Positions 43,335 to 54,899 of a stretch of DNA of 64,000 bases are shown here, in pieces. Both the position numbers and the translations under genes were made by a program. The stretch is from Cepaea nemoralis. Taxonomy: Eukaryota > Mollusca > Gastropoda > Stylommatophora > Helicidae. Where the stretch lies: NCBI GenBank assembly GCA_014155875.1, contig JACEFZ010028296.1:62001-126000 (forward strand). Direction: 5' to 3'. Below the pieces are notes generated by a model. That model saw only the letters and a list, made by a program, of their open reading frames with translations. It was not told the origin of the DNA and made no database searches. Each line of letters begins with the position of its first letter. Position 1 is the stretch's first letter.

Positions 43335-44745
43335 GGTTCATCATCTCACAAGATCACCATAATCTCACAAGATCACCATAATCTCACAAGATCACCACAA
43401 TCTCACATGATCACCAGAATCTCACAAGATCACCATAATCTCACAAGATCACCAGAATCTCACAAGATCACCAGAATCTCACAAGATCACCAGAATCTCA
43501 CAAGATCACCAGAGTTCACAAGATCACCAGAATCTGACAAGATCACCAGAATCTGACAAGATCACCATAATCTGACAAGATCACCATAATCTGACAAGAT
43601 CACCAGAATCTGACAAGATCACCAGAATCTGACAAGATCACCATAAACTCACAAGATCACCAGAATCTCACAAGATCACCAGAATCTCACAAGATCACCA
43701 AAATCTCACAAGATCACCACAATCTCACATGATCACCATAATCTCACAAGATCACCACAATCTCACAAGATCACCATAATCTCACAAGATCACCATAATC
43801 TCACAAGATCACCATAATCTCACATGATCACCATATTTCACAAGATCACCATAATCTGACAAGATCACCATAATCTGACAAGATCACCATAATCTGACAA
43901 GATCACCAGAATCTGACAAGATCACCAGAATCTGACAAGATCACCATAATCTGACAAGATCACCAGAATCTGACAAGATCACCAGAATCTGACAAGATCA
44001 CCATAATCTCACAAGATCACCAGAATCTGACAAGATCACCAGAATCTCACATGATCACCATAATCTCACAAGATCACCATAATCTGAGAAGATCACCATA
44101 ATCTGAGAAGATCACCATAATCTGAGAAGATCACCATAATCTGACAAGATCACCATAATCTGACAAGATCACCATAATCTCACAAGATCACCAGAATCTC
44201 ACAAGATCACCAGAATCTCACAAGATCACCAAAATCTCACCACAATCTCACATGATCACCATAATCTCACAAGATCACCACAATCTCACAAGATCACCAT
44301 AATCTCACAAGATCACCATAATCTCACATAATCACCATAATCTCACAAGATCACCATAATCTGACAAGATCACCATAATCTGACAAGATCACCAGAATCT
44401 GACAAGATCACCAGAATCTGACAAGATCACCATAATCTGACAAGATCACCAGAATCTGACAAGATCACCAGAATCTGACAAGATCACCAGAATCTGACAA
44501 GATCACCAGAATCTGACAAGATCACCAGAATCTCACATGATCACCATAATCTCACAAGATCACCATAATCTGAGAAGATCACCATAATCTGAGAAGATCA
44601 CCATAATCTGAGAAGATCACCATAATCTGACAAGATCACCATAATCTGACAAGATCACCATAATCTGACAAGATCACCATAATCTCACAAGATCACCATA
44701 ATCTTACAAGATCACCATAATCTCACAAGATCACCATAATCTCAG
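43335..44745 (+). repeat. 19-bp satellite array, about 74 units
   Basis: Tandem ATCTGACAAGATCACCATA with variants (CTCACAAG, CTGAGAAG, ACCAGA). Blocks of variants recur about every 600-650 bp (for example 43,680-43,860 and 44,190-44,360), so the array has higher-order structure. It lies in intron 1 of the EEP gene. Confidence 0.95.
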
Positions 44746-44754
44746 CTCAGGTCT

Positions 44755-46170
44755 GTGTTCTTGTCCAGATTATGCCATGCGGCCAAGCCATCCAGGAATC
44801 TTCCTCTTCTTCTGTATTCATCCGGAGAGTTTTTTCGGACGTGACTGTGTTGTGCCTGTTTACAGCAGAGCTGCGTTCTTGTGTCGTTAGGCCGACACAT
44901 CCAACTTCTGTGGGCATTTGTTGACCAGGTTAACCTTCCTGGGGGTTTTGTAGGATGTTTGATTCTCATTGTTGTGGTGTTGTCCTCCATGCCAGCTGGC
45001 CATTTAGAACAGCCGAAGACATCCCGGTCAGCGCTCAAGGGAAGGCAGGAGCAGACCATGGGCTTTCCCCGCCATCCAAGGAGGCTTCCATAATTGCAGA
45101 GCCAACACATAGCGCTCTGGTACTGGGCTCATCCAAGGAATCATCACATCCTGCACATGGCTGCTTAGCCTCACTTCTGTATATTGGGCCTTCCATTCAC
45201 CATAGGCTGTTCCTCCGGAAACCAGAAGAGTACAGTCTGCAGGTGCTTGCTTGCTTGCTTGTGTTCGTTGGCTTGAGCTCCAACGCGAAGTCCTGTATGT
45301 CGGATGAAGCATCCTGTTGTCCAACATCAGTGTGATGTCATACAGGACCTGAGGTTTGCATGAGTATCCATTGTCCCATGTCTGGCTTATTGGTGTGCAG
45401 ACTGGTGGTTCCTCGCCGTACAGGCAGACACTCTCCGACTTCGGAGGAATCAGTGATCCTACTGACTTTAGCCAGGACCCCGAAGGGACCTGTTGCCCAG
45501 GACGCTCGACGTGGACGCGTCAATTAGGTCTTGGCCAGTATATAACCCGGCCCTGGTGCCTTGGAAACACCTTTGCGCCCCAGTCTGCAGGTGACATCCA
45601 CACAGTGAGCTTTCGATTCAGACTTTCCACATAATGGCTTTGCTATCTGAGCAATATTCCACTTCATGCCACAGTGATGCTTTTTCTATCTTTGATCCAG
45701 GAATCTATCTCTTTGTCTTTCTCTTGCTAATTATCCCATTAGGTTTGCCTGTTGTCACTAAGTTTTGAAGCTTATTTCTTCTCATATTGTGTCCACAAAA
45801 AATCTTGATTACTAAGTTTAATTTTTATAAGCAATTTTAGATTTTCATTTATTTCTTGAAAGGACTGCTTCATTTGTTTTTCTGTCTGTCCATGGTACTC
45901 TTTGCATTTTCTTCAGAAACCACATTTCCACAGCTATTTGATGTGTCTCAGCTTGTCTGGTTATTGTCCATGTTTTACATACATACAACAGAATAGGTTC
46001 TATATAGCTAAGACTTTTTCTCACGGCAGCCGACAACTTTTTAATTTATGTGTTTTCCTTCTTGCAGAAGTCTTCCAATCTCTACAAGGCACCTTCCATC
46101 AGATGTTAAGACTGCTCCAAGATAGTTGTACTTGTTCAAGAAATTCTCAGTTCCTTGGATGCTACATTTG
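44755..46170 (-). pseudogene. LINE C-terminal remnant, split by a GAA element
   Basis: Minus strand: YIEPILLYVCKTWTITRQAE and MWFLKKMQRVPWTDR (about 46,010-45,870), then a frame-broken FGHNMRRNKLQNL. After the insertion it ends with FLDGLAAWHNLDKN (44,795-44,760). These are the C-terminal segments after the RT domain in a common LINE group. Confidence 0.75.
44802..45694 (-). mobile_element. Long GAA-tailed element (893 bp)
   Basis: A minus-strand copy of the LINE 3' UTR module: it starts near a CATGAAGTGGAATATTGC unit and ends with CGGATGAATACAGAAGAAG. Exact 12-bp TSD ATCCAGGAATCT at 44,790-44,801 and 45,695-45,706. Its GC content is higher than the flanks. Confidence 0.9.
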
Positions 46171-46289
46171 GTAGCACATACTGTATATAATATGTGAGTG
46201 CATATGAATGAGCATCATGCATGTGTGCATACATGTTTTATTTTTCCCCAAATATAGGCATAGGAAATTGAAAAGCATTTTAAACATAA

Positions 46290-46510
46290 ATACCAACTTA
46301 GCAGACCAACCCACACAACAAGCATGGAAAGAACACTACACAACAATAACTGAAACAAAGCCACACAGCAAGCATGGAAAGAACACACAACAAGCAAAGA
46401 AAGAAAGCCACACAACAAGCACAGGAAGAACACCACACAACAAGCACAGAAAGAAAGCCACACAACAAGCACAGGAAGAACACCACACAACAAGCACAGA
46501 AAGAAGAGCC
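46290..46510 (+). repeat. Minisatellite, about 27-bp unit
   Basis: CACACAACAAGCACAGGAAG and CACACAACAAGCACAGAAAG units alternate, about eight copies. Confidence 0.9.
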
Positions 46511-46654
46511 AATCATAGAACTGATACAAGCAAACTTTCTACCCTGGTGATTTCAGTGATCGGAGCACCTTGGACTGTGAAATGAGGACATTTGTTTGTT
46601 AACTGATGACTCACAAATGTTAGATATCAGCATCATTATGTAGAAGGCTCTTTG

Positions 46655-46800
46655 CAGAATGTGTTCCCACCAGGGCTCGCTGGAAAGACTCAATTCTTCA
46701 CCAAACACATGAATGAGTTCCCACCAGGGCTCGCTGGAAAGACTCGATTCTTCACCAAACACATGAATGTGTTCCCACCAGGGCTCGCTGGAAAGACTTC
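46655..46800 (+). repeat. Three tandem copies, about 53-bp unit
   Basis: GTTCCCACCAGGGCTCGCTG plus GAAAGACTCRATTCTTCACC occurs at about 46,663, 46,708 and 46,770 with small length changes. Confidence 0.85.
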
Positions 46801-47285
46801 AAGAATCTCAAGTGTTTTCACGCTAACAGAATGCACTAGCCAATGGGCTGTAATTTCTCAGGCTTAAGACACCTCTCTCCTACATTGCAAAGTATTAATA
46901 GTACTACTATCTATACTATAGACTATAGGAGGCAGGAATGACAGTTGGGCCATAGGTTCTCTGTGTTTATTAACTTCTGCATTACGATACCTGTCTCCTA
47001 CTAGCTCCTCATGAATAGTTCCCATTGTTATTAATTAATTATGGAGCCAATGTATTCAAAAAGTATGAAACATTTTTAATGTCTCCATGTTTAGTTTTGT
47101 TTCTGGACATTTATGTTTTAATTTTGATTATTTAAAAGTTCAGATAAAGATGTTGGCCTTCACTGTGTATCAAGACAGATAGAATCAACTGTTCTAATTT
47201 CTTTACACTGTTTCAGAGGAGGAGCGTGTCTGAGTTACCAACAGACTGACAATAACAGCTTAAATAAATGAAATAGTTCACTTAC

Positions 47286-47426
47286 AATGTCTGCAATATG
47301 TTCAACTCTTGTTCTCCAGTTGAACATGACATTCCAAAGATTACAAGAGCCAACAGTGATGGATATCGCATGGCTGTATGCCACCAGATTGAAGGAGAGT
47401 ATGTGAAAACAACATAAAGTAAACAT
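47286..47426 (-). CDS. EEP membrane protein gene, exon 1 with signal peptide
   Basis: ATG at 47,426 is used. The open frame could reach a TTG at 47,438, but ATG is the eukaryotic start. Forty-seven codons encode a hydrophobic signal peptide (MFTLCCFHILSFNLVAYSHA). The first EEP strand follows (ITVGSCNLWNVMFNW, with the catalytic Asn in NLWN) and then RVEHIADI. The donor ACATT|GTAAGT at 47,285 is a strong consensus. Phase 0 agrees with exon 2 (HIADI-IRENAIDIIAFQE). The whole gene would give about 440 residues. EEP proteins cleave phosphodiesters in nucleic acids or lipids; the substrate here is unknown, and the signal peptide places it outside the cell or in the lumen. Confidence 0.8.
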
Positions 47427-47639
47427 AGCCGTCCACAACTACATATGCAGCAATATACAGAAGTGTATAGTCTATACAAATATTTGAGAGATAGATCGAC
47501 GCAGTCTCTCTGGTATTACTATTAGTATTTACAGTCTGTAGACCATGTTTTGTTTACTGGCGTCGTGCCGGATATAGATCGCATTATAGTTGAGGTGACT
47601 ATTCACATTATTATTAGAATATTGGATTTTATTTTCCTT

Positions 47640-47828
47640 CGCTGGCCTTGAACTCAAGCGTAGTCCATACATATGCTACTACTTCTGGTACATTGGGCTG
47701 GTATTTTTCTGTGTGGATTAGCTTTCTATGTAACCAGTACCCCTTGCCATGAGGCTAACCCACTCCGACTTCTGAATGTTCCCCAGTCAAGGGTGATTAG
47801 TCAACATTTTAGTCCAACTAGTTAATTG
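47640..47828 (-). repeat. SINE-A 3' part
   Basis: The minus strand carries GTTGGACTAAAATGTTGACT and the body to TTGAGTTCAAGG. The tRNA-like head is replaced by the adjoining SINE-B on the + strand. Confidence 0.7.
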
Positions 47829-47829
47829 T

Positions 47830-48070
47830 ACCGTCTCCCTGGCGCAAGGTGTTAACGTCTTTCTCCGTAATCCGTATATTCTCGCGAGTAACGCAGCTGC
47901 GAGAGAATCGACAGCGGCTCGCGCCGCTCTGGTAATTTATGGGGTATGTGAGCCTTTCGCTCAGAAAGCAATGGCAAACTACTGAGCGTAATCTTGCCTA
48001 GTACATCAACAGCAGCTGAATAATGCTGGTGTTGACTGCAACGTCATGTAAGGGATATGCAACATTTTTT
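47830..48070 (+). repeat. SINE-B copy
   Basis: Head CTCCCTGGCGCAAGGTGTTA, core AAGCAATGGCAAACTACTGA and ATCTTGCCTAGTACATCA, tail GTAAGGGATATGCAAC. Confidence 0.8.
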
Positions 48071-48199
48071 AAAAAGTTAATTTTGCGCATGTGATTATGT
48101 ATTATGTGGGAGTGAGTATGCCTATATTAAGGAACAAATTATTAATACGGTCGCCAGACTTCCCGGTTTTCCGATTCCGATTCCGATTCCGATTTGTAG

Positions 48200-49400
48200 G
48201 GGAAAAAAAGAAACATTCCACCTCGTTCAACCCGCGTCCATGGCGTCGGCTACAGTTGTGGTTGTTCATGGTGCGGAATGAGTTAGTTTTTTCTGCGCCA
48301 GTTATTCTGCTGGCTTATTGATATTGAAGACAGTATGCCTGTGACGTCAGCTTGGGGTAGTTGGTTGGCCGGCAAGTATGTCTGTGGGTCGGACTCCTCC
48401 GGTGATTTGTGTGTCAGAGTTAGCTTCTTGTGCTGTTTACTTTTTTCTGTGTATTTTCTTGAGGAGTTTGTCAATGTTTTCACTTTCTTCCTTGCGTTTT
48501 TGTTCTCTTTTGATTTTGAGACAACAAAATTGCCTTTCGATTTCTTCCTCTCTTGTAAACCATGGGACGCATTCTCCATTATCGTAATATAGCACCTATA
48601 TGGGTATTCGTCAGTTAGGTGTAGCTCTGGGTATTCTGGAGAGGTCTGCCAGTGCTTGAATTTCTTGGGATACTTTTCTGCCATGCGTCTTCTGTATTCC
48701 TGTCGCCTGAGTGGCTCTAGCCGCTCAGTTTCTTTGCACATCGTGATAAGTTCTTCCAATGTAGATTCTGTGTCGGGCGGGGTGTGTTCTATGTTGTCGT
48801 TCTTGTGCTCGTCTAGATTTTCTTCCGAGGTCTGGTGCAGCATTGGCTTCCCCTTGAGCTTTTCGGGCGTTGTGGCTGGGCTGCTGGCTATCTATAGCTT
48901 GCGGTTCCGGCTTAGTCTTTTGTTGTGGTTTTTCTGTGATTTTTTTCCGTTGCTTCTGTTGGTTTACTTTGGGTTAGCTCCCTATCCTTTTGTAGCATTT
49001 CTCTCTCCGCCTTGATGTCTCGTAAAATCTCTTCATTCTTCTTCGTCGCTTGAATCATGGTCTCAACTTCTTGTGTGATGTGTTGCTGAATATCTTTTAT
49101 TTCAGCAAGCAGCTTTTCGTTGTCGTTGGTCGGTGCTTGGAGTAATTTGACTTGCTTCTTAAGTTCATCAATCTGGGTTTGAAGTCGATCTCGTTCAGCT
49201 CTTGATACATATGTGGCTGTCTCGCCCCTCCGCATGGCTTCCTTATATGGTGTTCTCGTGTTAATTGCGATCTTTAGGACGTCCCTGTGTCTTTGGAGGT
49301 ATGGACAGCCCAGGTATCTGGCTCCATGCTTGCCCATGCAGTTGGCGCACTTCCTCTTGTTATTGGGTGCTCTGAGTTTCCGGGACAGTCTGGGTTTTTA
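48200..49400 (-). pseudogene. LINE ORF1-like (zinc knuckle, coiled coil) fragment
   Basis: The minus strand opens with KCANCMGKHGARYLGCP, a CCHC zinc knuckle (about 49,355-49,305). A charged, probably coiled-coil stretch follows (RLQTQIDELKKQVKLLQA, then EIKDIQQHITQEVETM) to 48,912. A second frame at 48,843-48,283 encodes an acidic then strongly basic tail. This resembles the nucleic-acid-binding ORF1 protein of I-type LINEs. A frameshift near 48,880 breaks it. A retroviral-type gag is an alternative. Confidence 0.6.
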
Positions 49401-49415
49401 TGAAATAGCTCACTA

Positions 49416-49783
49416 TCATCATCAAGTGCCTTGCCATCTGGCGTAGGCGTTCATGGCTCTCCACAGATCTCGGTCTTTGGTGTTATGGATCAACTCTGCT
49501 GATGATATTCCTCCATGCCACCGTTTCAATCCGTCCAGCATCATTTCTCTTGGTCTGCCTCTGCCTCTCTTCCCCTCGATCTTTCCAGTTGTCCCGATGT
49601 TCTCCAATGCCTCTCTTCTCATCACATGACCAAAGAAAGCTGTTTGTCTCTTTCTTATTGTTGTATATGTTCTAGTTTCATTAGCCTGTTTCAGGCAATC
49701 GTTGTTAGTTACTCTGGCAGTCCAAGGACTTCGCAAATTCTTCTCAGGAACCACATCTCTGTTGTTTCTAATTTCTTCTTAAT
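49416..49783 (-). mobile_element. 5'-truncated LINE C-terminal insertion with (GAT)n tail
   Basis: Encodes RSPWTARVTNNDCL, FFGHVMRREALENIGTTGKI, then GRGRPREMMLDGLKRWHGG and WRAMNAYARWQGT, the last part of a LINE ORF2. It ends GGCACTTGATGATGATAG. Exact 10-bp TSD TAGCTCACTA at 49,406-49,415 and 49,784-49,793. Confidence 0.85.
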
Positions 49784-49794
49784 TAGCTCACTAG

Positions 49795-50200
49795 TTTAGT
49801 TTAGTTTGGTTTAGTCGACGTATCAACATCACGGCACACGAGTGTAACCCATAAGTGCTCCGTTCTACTCATAACTCAAGCATGAGTCCGGAGAATCTCA
49901 GCTCAGTGCACGAACTCCGTAGCACCGGCAAGAATACTGAGATACTTTGGGTAGATTTTTAACTCGAAATTTTGCTCGGGCAGCGCCGTTAGTCTACTCT
50001 TTTTTGATTTCCAACTGCCAAGGTATTTTTTCCCCTTGCGCAACAATACACAAGGGCGTCCGACCTCAATACCCAGAGACAAGGGGAAATTTAGTTACTA
50101 GAAGTCCACGTGAAAAAATCCCGGGGCTGGAACCCGGGACCTCCAGCATTCGAGACCACTCAGGCCCCCCCCCCACCCCCCCCCCCCCCCCCCCCCCTCA
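49795..50200 (-). repeat. tRNA-derived SINE (SINE-C)
   Basis: The minus-strand head GCCTGAGTGGTCTCGAATGC (A box) and GTCCCGGGTTCCAGCCCC (B box) lies beside a poly-C tract at 50,167-50,200. The body extends to GTCGACTAAACC near 49,815. A related element lies at 61,725-61,995. Confidence 0.6.
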
Positions 50201-50513
50201 CTATCCTGAATAATATTTTCGAGACACCCGTCCGTCTAAGCTTTTACCGATTTTTATGAACGGCTTAACTGCATCGAACTCCGTCCCGATTTTCTGTTGG
50301 CCATCATCATGTGGAATCTCCTATGTAGAACGTCGCTCTCTTCACGGCACGCCGAAAAGTATGTCGGTCTCTGGTCATTTCTCCCACCTCGTCCACCCTT
50401 ATGTCCAAAGAGTCTACAATACCCCACTGTCCATCAGTGTGTTGGGCGACCAATACCTCTTCTTTCCGGAACTATTCCTTCTATCACTGATCTGGGCATG
50501 CGCGTGTACTATG

Positions 50514-51650
50514 AAATGAGCAGGCTGACAGGCAAGGGTGCTGTTGTGGGCGGACGAGCCATGGACCAGGCTATCTACGAAAAGTAAGACGTTTACGAGA
50601 ACCAAGTGATGACTGTGAATCTACAACTATGGTTAGACTGCGAGAACAGCAAATTACAAGAGGTGTTGCCAGATAAGAGCACAATCAATCCATCATGTGC
50701 CATGCCGGAAAGCGTGGGCGGTAATGACTCGCCATTTCACTCGATCACCAGAGTCGTGGATCAGCTCAGAGTTCCTGTCTCGTCCATGCCATGTGGCCAA
50801 GCCATCCAGGTATTTTCCTCTCGGTCTTCCTCTTGGTCTGTTCCCTTCGATCTTGCCAGTTGTCACTTAGTTCTCCAATCCATTTCTTCTCATAACATGT
50901 CCAAAAAATTTTGACTCTCTACGTCTAATTTCTCTAATCAATTTACGATTTTCATTTGTCTCCTGTAGTACTTGGTCATTGGCTTTTCTGTCTGTCCATA
51001 GTATTCTTTGCATTTTCCCCAGAAACCACATTTCTGCAGCCATCAGATGTTTTTCAGCTTGACTGCACATTGTCCAAGTTTCACATCCATACAAAAGAAC
51101 AGGCTCTATGTATCCCCTCAACACTCTTTTTCTCGTTTCAATTGACATCTTTTTACTGGTCAGAATGTTTTTCATCTTGCTAAAGGCTAGGTTCTAATCT
51201 CTTCAAGGCATCTCCCATAAGATGTTATGACTGTTCCGAGATAATTGTACCGATTCACTTGTTCAAGAATATTCCCATTTACTTGTATATTACATTGTGG
51301 TATTTCGTTCCTCCTAGTGACGACCATAATCTGTGTCTTTTTACAATTTAATTCTAACCCCAGTTGCTCACTGTGTACAACAACCGCATCTACTAATTAA
51401 GAGCACTATGCAGGAAGCCAAGAAGATTAATAAACAATGACAGAATTGGTGTCGTGAGCCATTACACGATGCATGATTTACTAAGGAGGGGGTCCGAGCA
51501 CTTACAGACTGAATGGATGGGTGTGCAGTGAGGATGATCTGTCGACCAACCAACCAACCAACCAACCAACCAACTAACCAACCAACAAACCAACCAACCA
51601 TCCAACTAACTAACTAACTAACTAACTTACTAACTAACTAACTGTTCTTG
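50514..51650 (+). pseudogene. TAAC-tailed LINE 3' end, split by another LINE
   Basis: 50,514-50,672 matches the RNase H tail family (GGCGGACGAGCCATGGACCA). The match resumes at 51,407 (AGGAAGCCAAGAAGATTAAT), runs through TCCGAGCACTTACAGACTGA and GAGGATGATCTGTCGACC, and ends in (CCAA)n and (CTAA)n to about 51,645. The break is a minus-strand LINE with a TSD. Confidence 0.8.
50683..51397 (-). mobile_element. 5'-truncated LINE C-terminal insertion
   Basis: Encodes a continuation from NKYNYLGT-like residues, GYIEPVLLYGCETWTMC, MWFLGKMQRILWTDR, FFGHVMRRNGLEN and, frame-shifted, RGRPRGKYLDGLATWHGRD. Exact 9-bp TSD TAAGAGCAC at 50,674-50,682 and 51,398-51,406. Confidence 0.85.
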
Positions 51651-51654
51651 CTAA

Positions 51655-52410
51655 GCTGTTGTGGGTTTAAAATGGAGAAATGATTTCATTTTCAGCTGTT
51701 AGAACTGTTTAATTTGAGAACCTCGTGTCCGATCGAGTAGATGCAGTAATTTCGTTTCCTTTATCGCTGTTATTAATGCGGATAGTCGGCCTCTATATGT
51801 TAAACCATTTCAGTAACATTTTCTAAATTGATTTTCAATTGTGCAGCCTGCATAGTTGGATACAAAATCCAAAGGTACCTCAGTCGCGCCCGTACATCAA
51901 TTCTAAATCGAGATATTAATGTGTATGTCTCAGCCATGTAATTTAATATGAAGAATGAGGCACTTACTGTTTAAGCATTTTGATGACATACGACCTAACT
52001 CTTCAATCACAATTGTTAACATTTACATCACTGCAGCTTTTTGTTTGTAAACAAAAATCTTGGCAACAATATATCACTGTGTTCGTAACAACGAGACCTA
52101 TTTTTGAAACAAATAGTTTTTGAAATATTGAGTAATTTCGTCACATTAATATTCCAAATAACTACCAAGTAATGTTTCAAGTCATTAATCCCCGAAATGT
52201 TAATAATTTATACTATGTTACGACTTGTGTAGAACTAGTCTTTAAGCATTGAACAACGTGGTGATGACTTATGCCGAGTGAAATGAATAACGGTCTTATT
52301 TGTTATTGGCGATAATGATTGATCTGTTTTCGTGATCATAATAAAGGATTTCGAAATGCCGAAGACAAAGCGTTCATTCCAGGAAAAATATTAAGCCTTT
52401 CATAAAGTTA
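51655..52410. other. AT-rich sequence, nothing recognised
   Basis: No coding frame, repeat or box pair was seen. Confidence 0.4.
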
Positions 52411-52414
52411 ATTA

Positions 52415-52622
52415 GTTGCATATCCTTTACAGGACGTCACAGTCAATCCTGGCATATTTGGCTGTTTGTGATATTTCGGCAAGTTTACGTTCAGTAGTTT
52501 GCCATTGCTTTCTGAACGATGGACACTCATACCATTTTATGATCGCCGGCAGATGTGTTTCGAACGGGGTATGCGGGATTTCTAACTGCATTCATAATCC
52601 TTTGGCCACAAATCCGGTCTTT
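52415..52622 (-). repeat. SINE-B copy, 5'-truncated head
   Basis: Minus strand: CCGGATTTGTGGCCAAAGG head remnant, B-box-like CCGTTCGAAACAC, AGAAAGCAATGGCAAACTAC core and CCTGTAAAGGATATGC tail. It directly abuts a LINE. Confidence 0.8.
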
Positions 52623-52629
52623 CATAAAA

Positions 52630-54890
52630 CTAGGAAGAAATAACCACCGAGATTAGTGACAACAGTTCATAAGTTGCATTTTTATATTCAGTTGACTCAA
52701 TAACTTTCTTGCTCTTGAGTCCGTCTATCTGTACTCGTGCTCTTCTGTTGTGCAAGTACGTTTTCACCCATTTGTACATTCTTCTATTGACTTTATAGTT
52801 TCTCCGTTTCTTCATCGGACCCACTTTCCAGACTTTGTCAAAGGCTTTCTTTAGATCTATCCATGCAGCAAGCACCAGCTTCTTCTCTTGGAATGCATCC
52901 TCAATTTCTTGAGAGAGGTAGGTTGTCTGATCTTCCGTAGAGTAGCACTGCCTAAAGCCAGCCTGCTGTGGCACAAGAATGTTTTCACTTTCAATGTACC
53001 ACAGCAAGTCTGTGATTGATGATGCGCTCCGTTGTTTTGAAGAGACAACTGGTGAGGCTAATTGGTCTGTAGCTGGAAACTGTCTTTACTTGATTGTAGG
53101 AGAGGTATCATAATGGCTTCTCTCCAGGCGTGTGAAACGCTGCATAAGGTCCAGCTGTTATTGAAGATGTGCAACAGTTTTGTTTTGACCACTGTTCCTA
53201 GGTTCCTGATCATTTCATTGGAGAGACCATCAGCTCCTGGCGATTTTCTCATTTTCAGTTTTGATATTGCTAGCTCCAGTTTGCTGATTGTGATAGGTGC
53301 CTCCAGAACCTCATGTACTATTTCATTCTGTCCTGTGTTGCCATTTCTCTTGAATCTCTTGTTGTTTCTCTAGACTAATTTCAATGTTGTTATCTTGTGC
53401 AAATGAGTAATGAAAATGGTCAGCTGCTTGCTTTTCTATTAAGATGTTTCCGTCTTTATGTAGTGCAATTTTTTAGTTTCTCACTGTACCTCCATTGTTA
53501 TGTTTTATTAGTTCCACAACTTCCTTGTGTCTCTTTCAAAGGTCAGTGACTCTGTTTTCTCCTGCCAGCTTTTCCGTCTAGCCTGCAGCTTGGCCCTTTG
53601 AAAGTTGGCCTATGCATGCTGGTATTTATTGTGGTGCTCTTGGCTGGGTGTGGCCTCTGCTTGCTTTCTACACACTTCCACAACATTATACAACTGCTCC
53701 AGTTCACTACTCCAGTAGGGTTTATATTGTTTACGGGCTCCTCTTGGAACTGTTTCTCGCGCTGCCTGTAGTATGCATTTCCCAAACTCTTCAACTACTT
53801 TATTTATGTCTTTCTCAGTGTTCAGGTGTCTAACCAGTATGCTGGTGGGATGCTTGTACATTGCCCAGTCCGCTTTCTTGTAGTTTCACCTCGAGAGGAT
53901 GCTGCTTTCACGTACAAGCTCATTTTTACAGTTAGAAAGGCTGATCGATGGTCACTGCCACTAAGTTGTTTCCCAACAAGTCGCGTGAAGTTCCACCACA
54001 GGTCTGGTGAGTGATGAGTCAGGTCAGGTGTAGTTGTAGTGTGCCATGATCTCGAGTAAAATGTAAATGGGTCAGACGGCTTATTAATCAAGATGAATCG
54101 TAAAAGATGAAAAGTAATTGATCAGATGTAGATCTGTATTGTTTGTCTTAAATTTAAGTTTCTGATACTCGACCCCTTCCACGTAGATTTCAATTTGGGA
54201 GGTACTGATGTTTATTTTGTTTTGTTTTTACAAGGGTCAGTATCCCATTTTTTCGTCTGTCCTTTCGGTCAGATCTGTAACACTGGTAGCCACTGATTTT
54301 GAAGGCTATATTTTCGTTGAGGTGAGTTTCTTGCAAGCAACATACGCTTACCTTGTTCTTGTTCCAAGATATTTTCAAGCCCTATTTCGTTGTTGCTGAC
54401 TCCCTCCGCATTCCAGTGCATTGTATTTAGTCTTTGTTTGACGTGGCCAAACGCTCTATTGTCGGGTCCTCTGGCTCCACAGGACATCTAAGAAGGACCT
54501 CCAATCATTTTGCTTGAGCCTTTTCGAGGCATAGGGCCCGCACTGCACTTGTCTGAGGGTCCAAAGCAGGGCTAATACCATAACGTTTTGCAGTAATTGA
54601 CATATCTCTTTGCGTAATTGCGTGGCATCATGATTTCTGTGGTGCGCCTCATGGCTAGTTGTCTCCGTCTTCAGCACCTTTACTTTACTAGAACAGACTG
54701 TGGTCTTACTCGAGTTTAAATGTGTAGGCACGCATGTACGTGCATACACATCTAGAGCATTCTGGTTATTTTTACGGCGCCAGTGACTCGCCGCCGCCCC
54801 TTCTCCTGTTATGTAAAACAGGTCAGCCACGTGAAGGCCTGGAGTTGGACTTTTGCTGTCAGAGGTTATGAATGCATGAGCCATGGGGTA
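52630..54890 (-). pseudogene. Second copy of the endonuclease-RT LINE, degenerate
   Basis: Related to the LINE at 2,605-9,335. From the 5' end: NTMHWNAEGVSNNEI and CCLQETHLNENIAFKISGYQ (endonuclease, 54,430-54,300); FTFYSRSWHTTTTPDL and LSGSDHRSAF (about 54,070-53,930); RGARKQYKPYWSSELEQLY (53,740-53,680); KSPGADGLSNEMI (about 53,250); then, after frameshifts, QAGFRQCYSTEDQTTYL and AAWIDLKKAFDKVWK (52,960-52,830). The RT catalytic FADD, the RNase H and the 3' UTR are missing; the copy ends at the SINE-B. Many frame breaks. Confidence 0.85.
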
Positions 54891-54899
54891 TTGTGCAAG

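Noticed and set aside
43335..44745. CRISPR-like regular array
   Set aside because: The 19-bp units are contiguous with no unique spacers, and the context is eukaryotic; it is a satellite.
47427..47438. Upstream start for EEP exon 1 at 47,438
   Set aside because: The codon there is TTG; ATG at 47,426 directly starts a good signal peptide.
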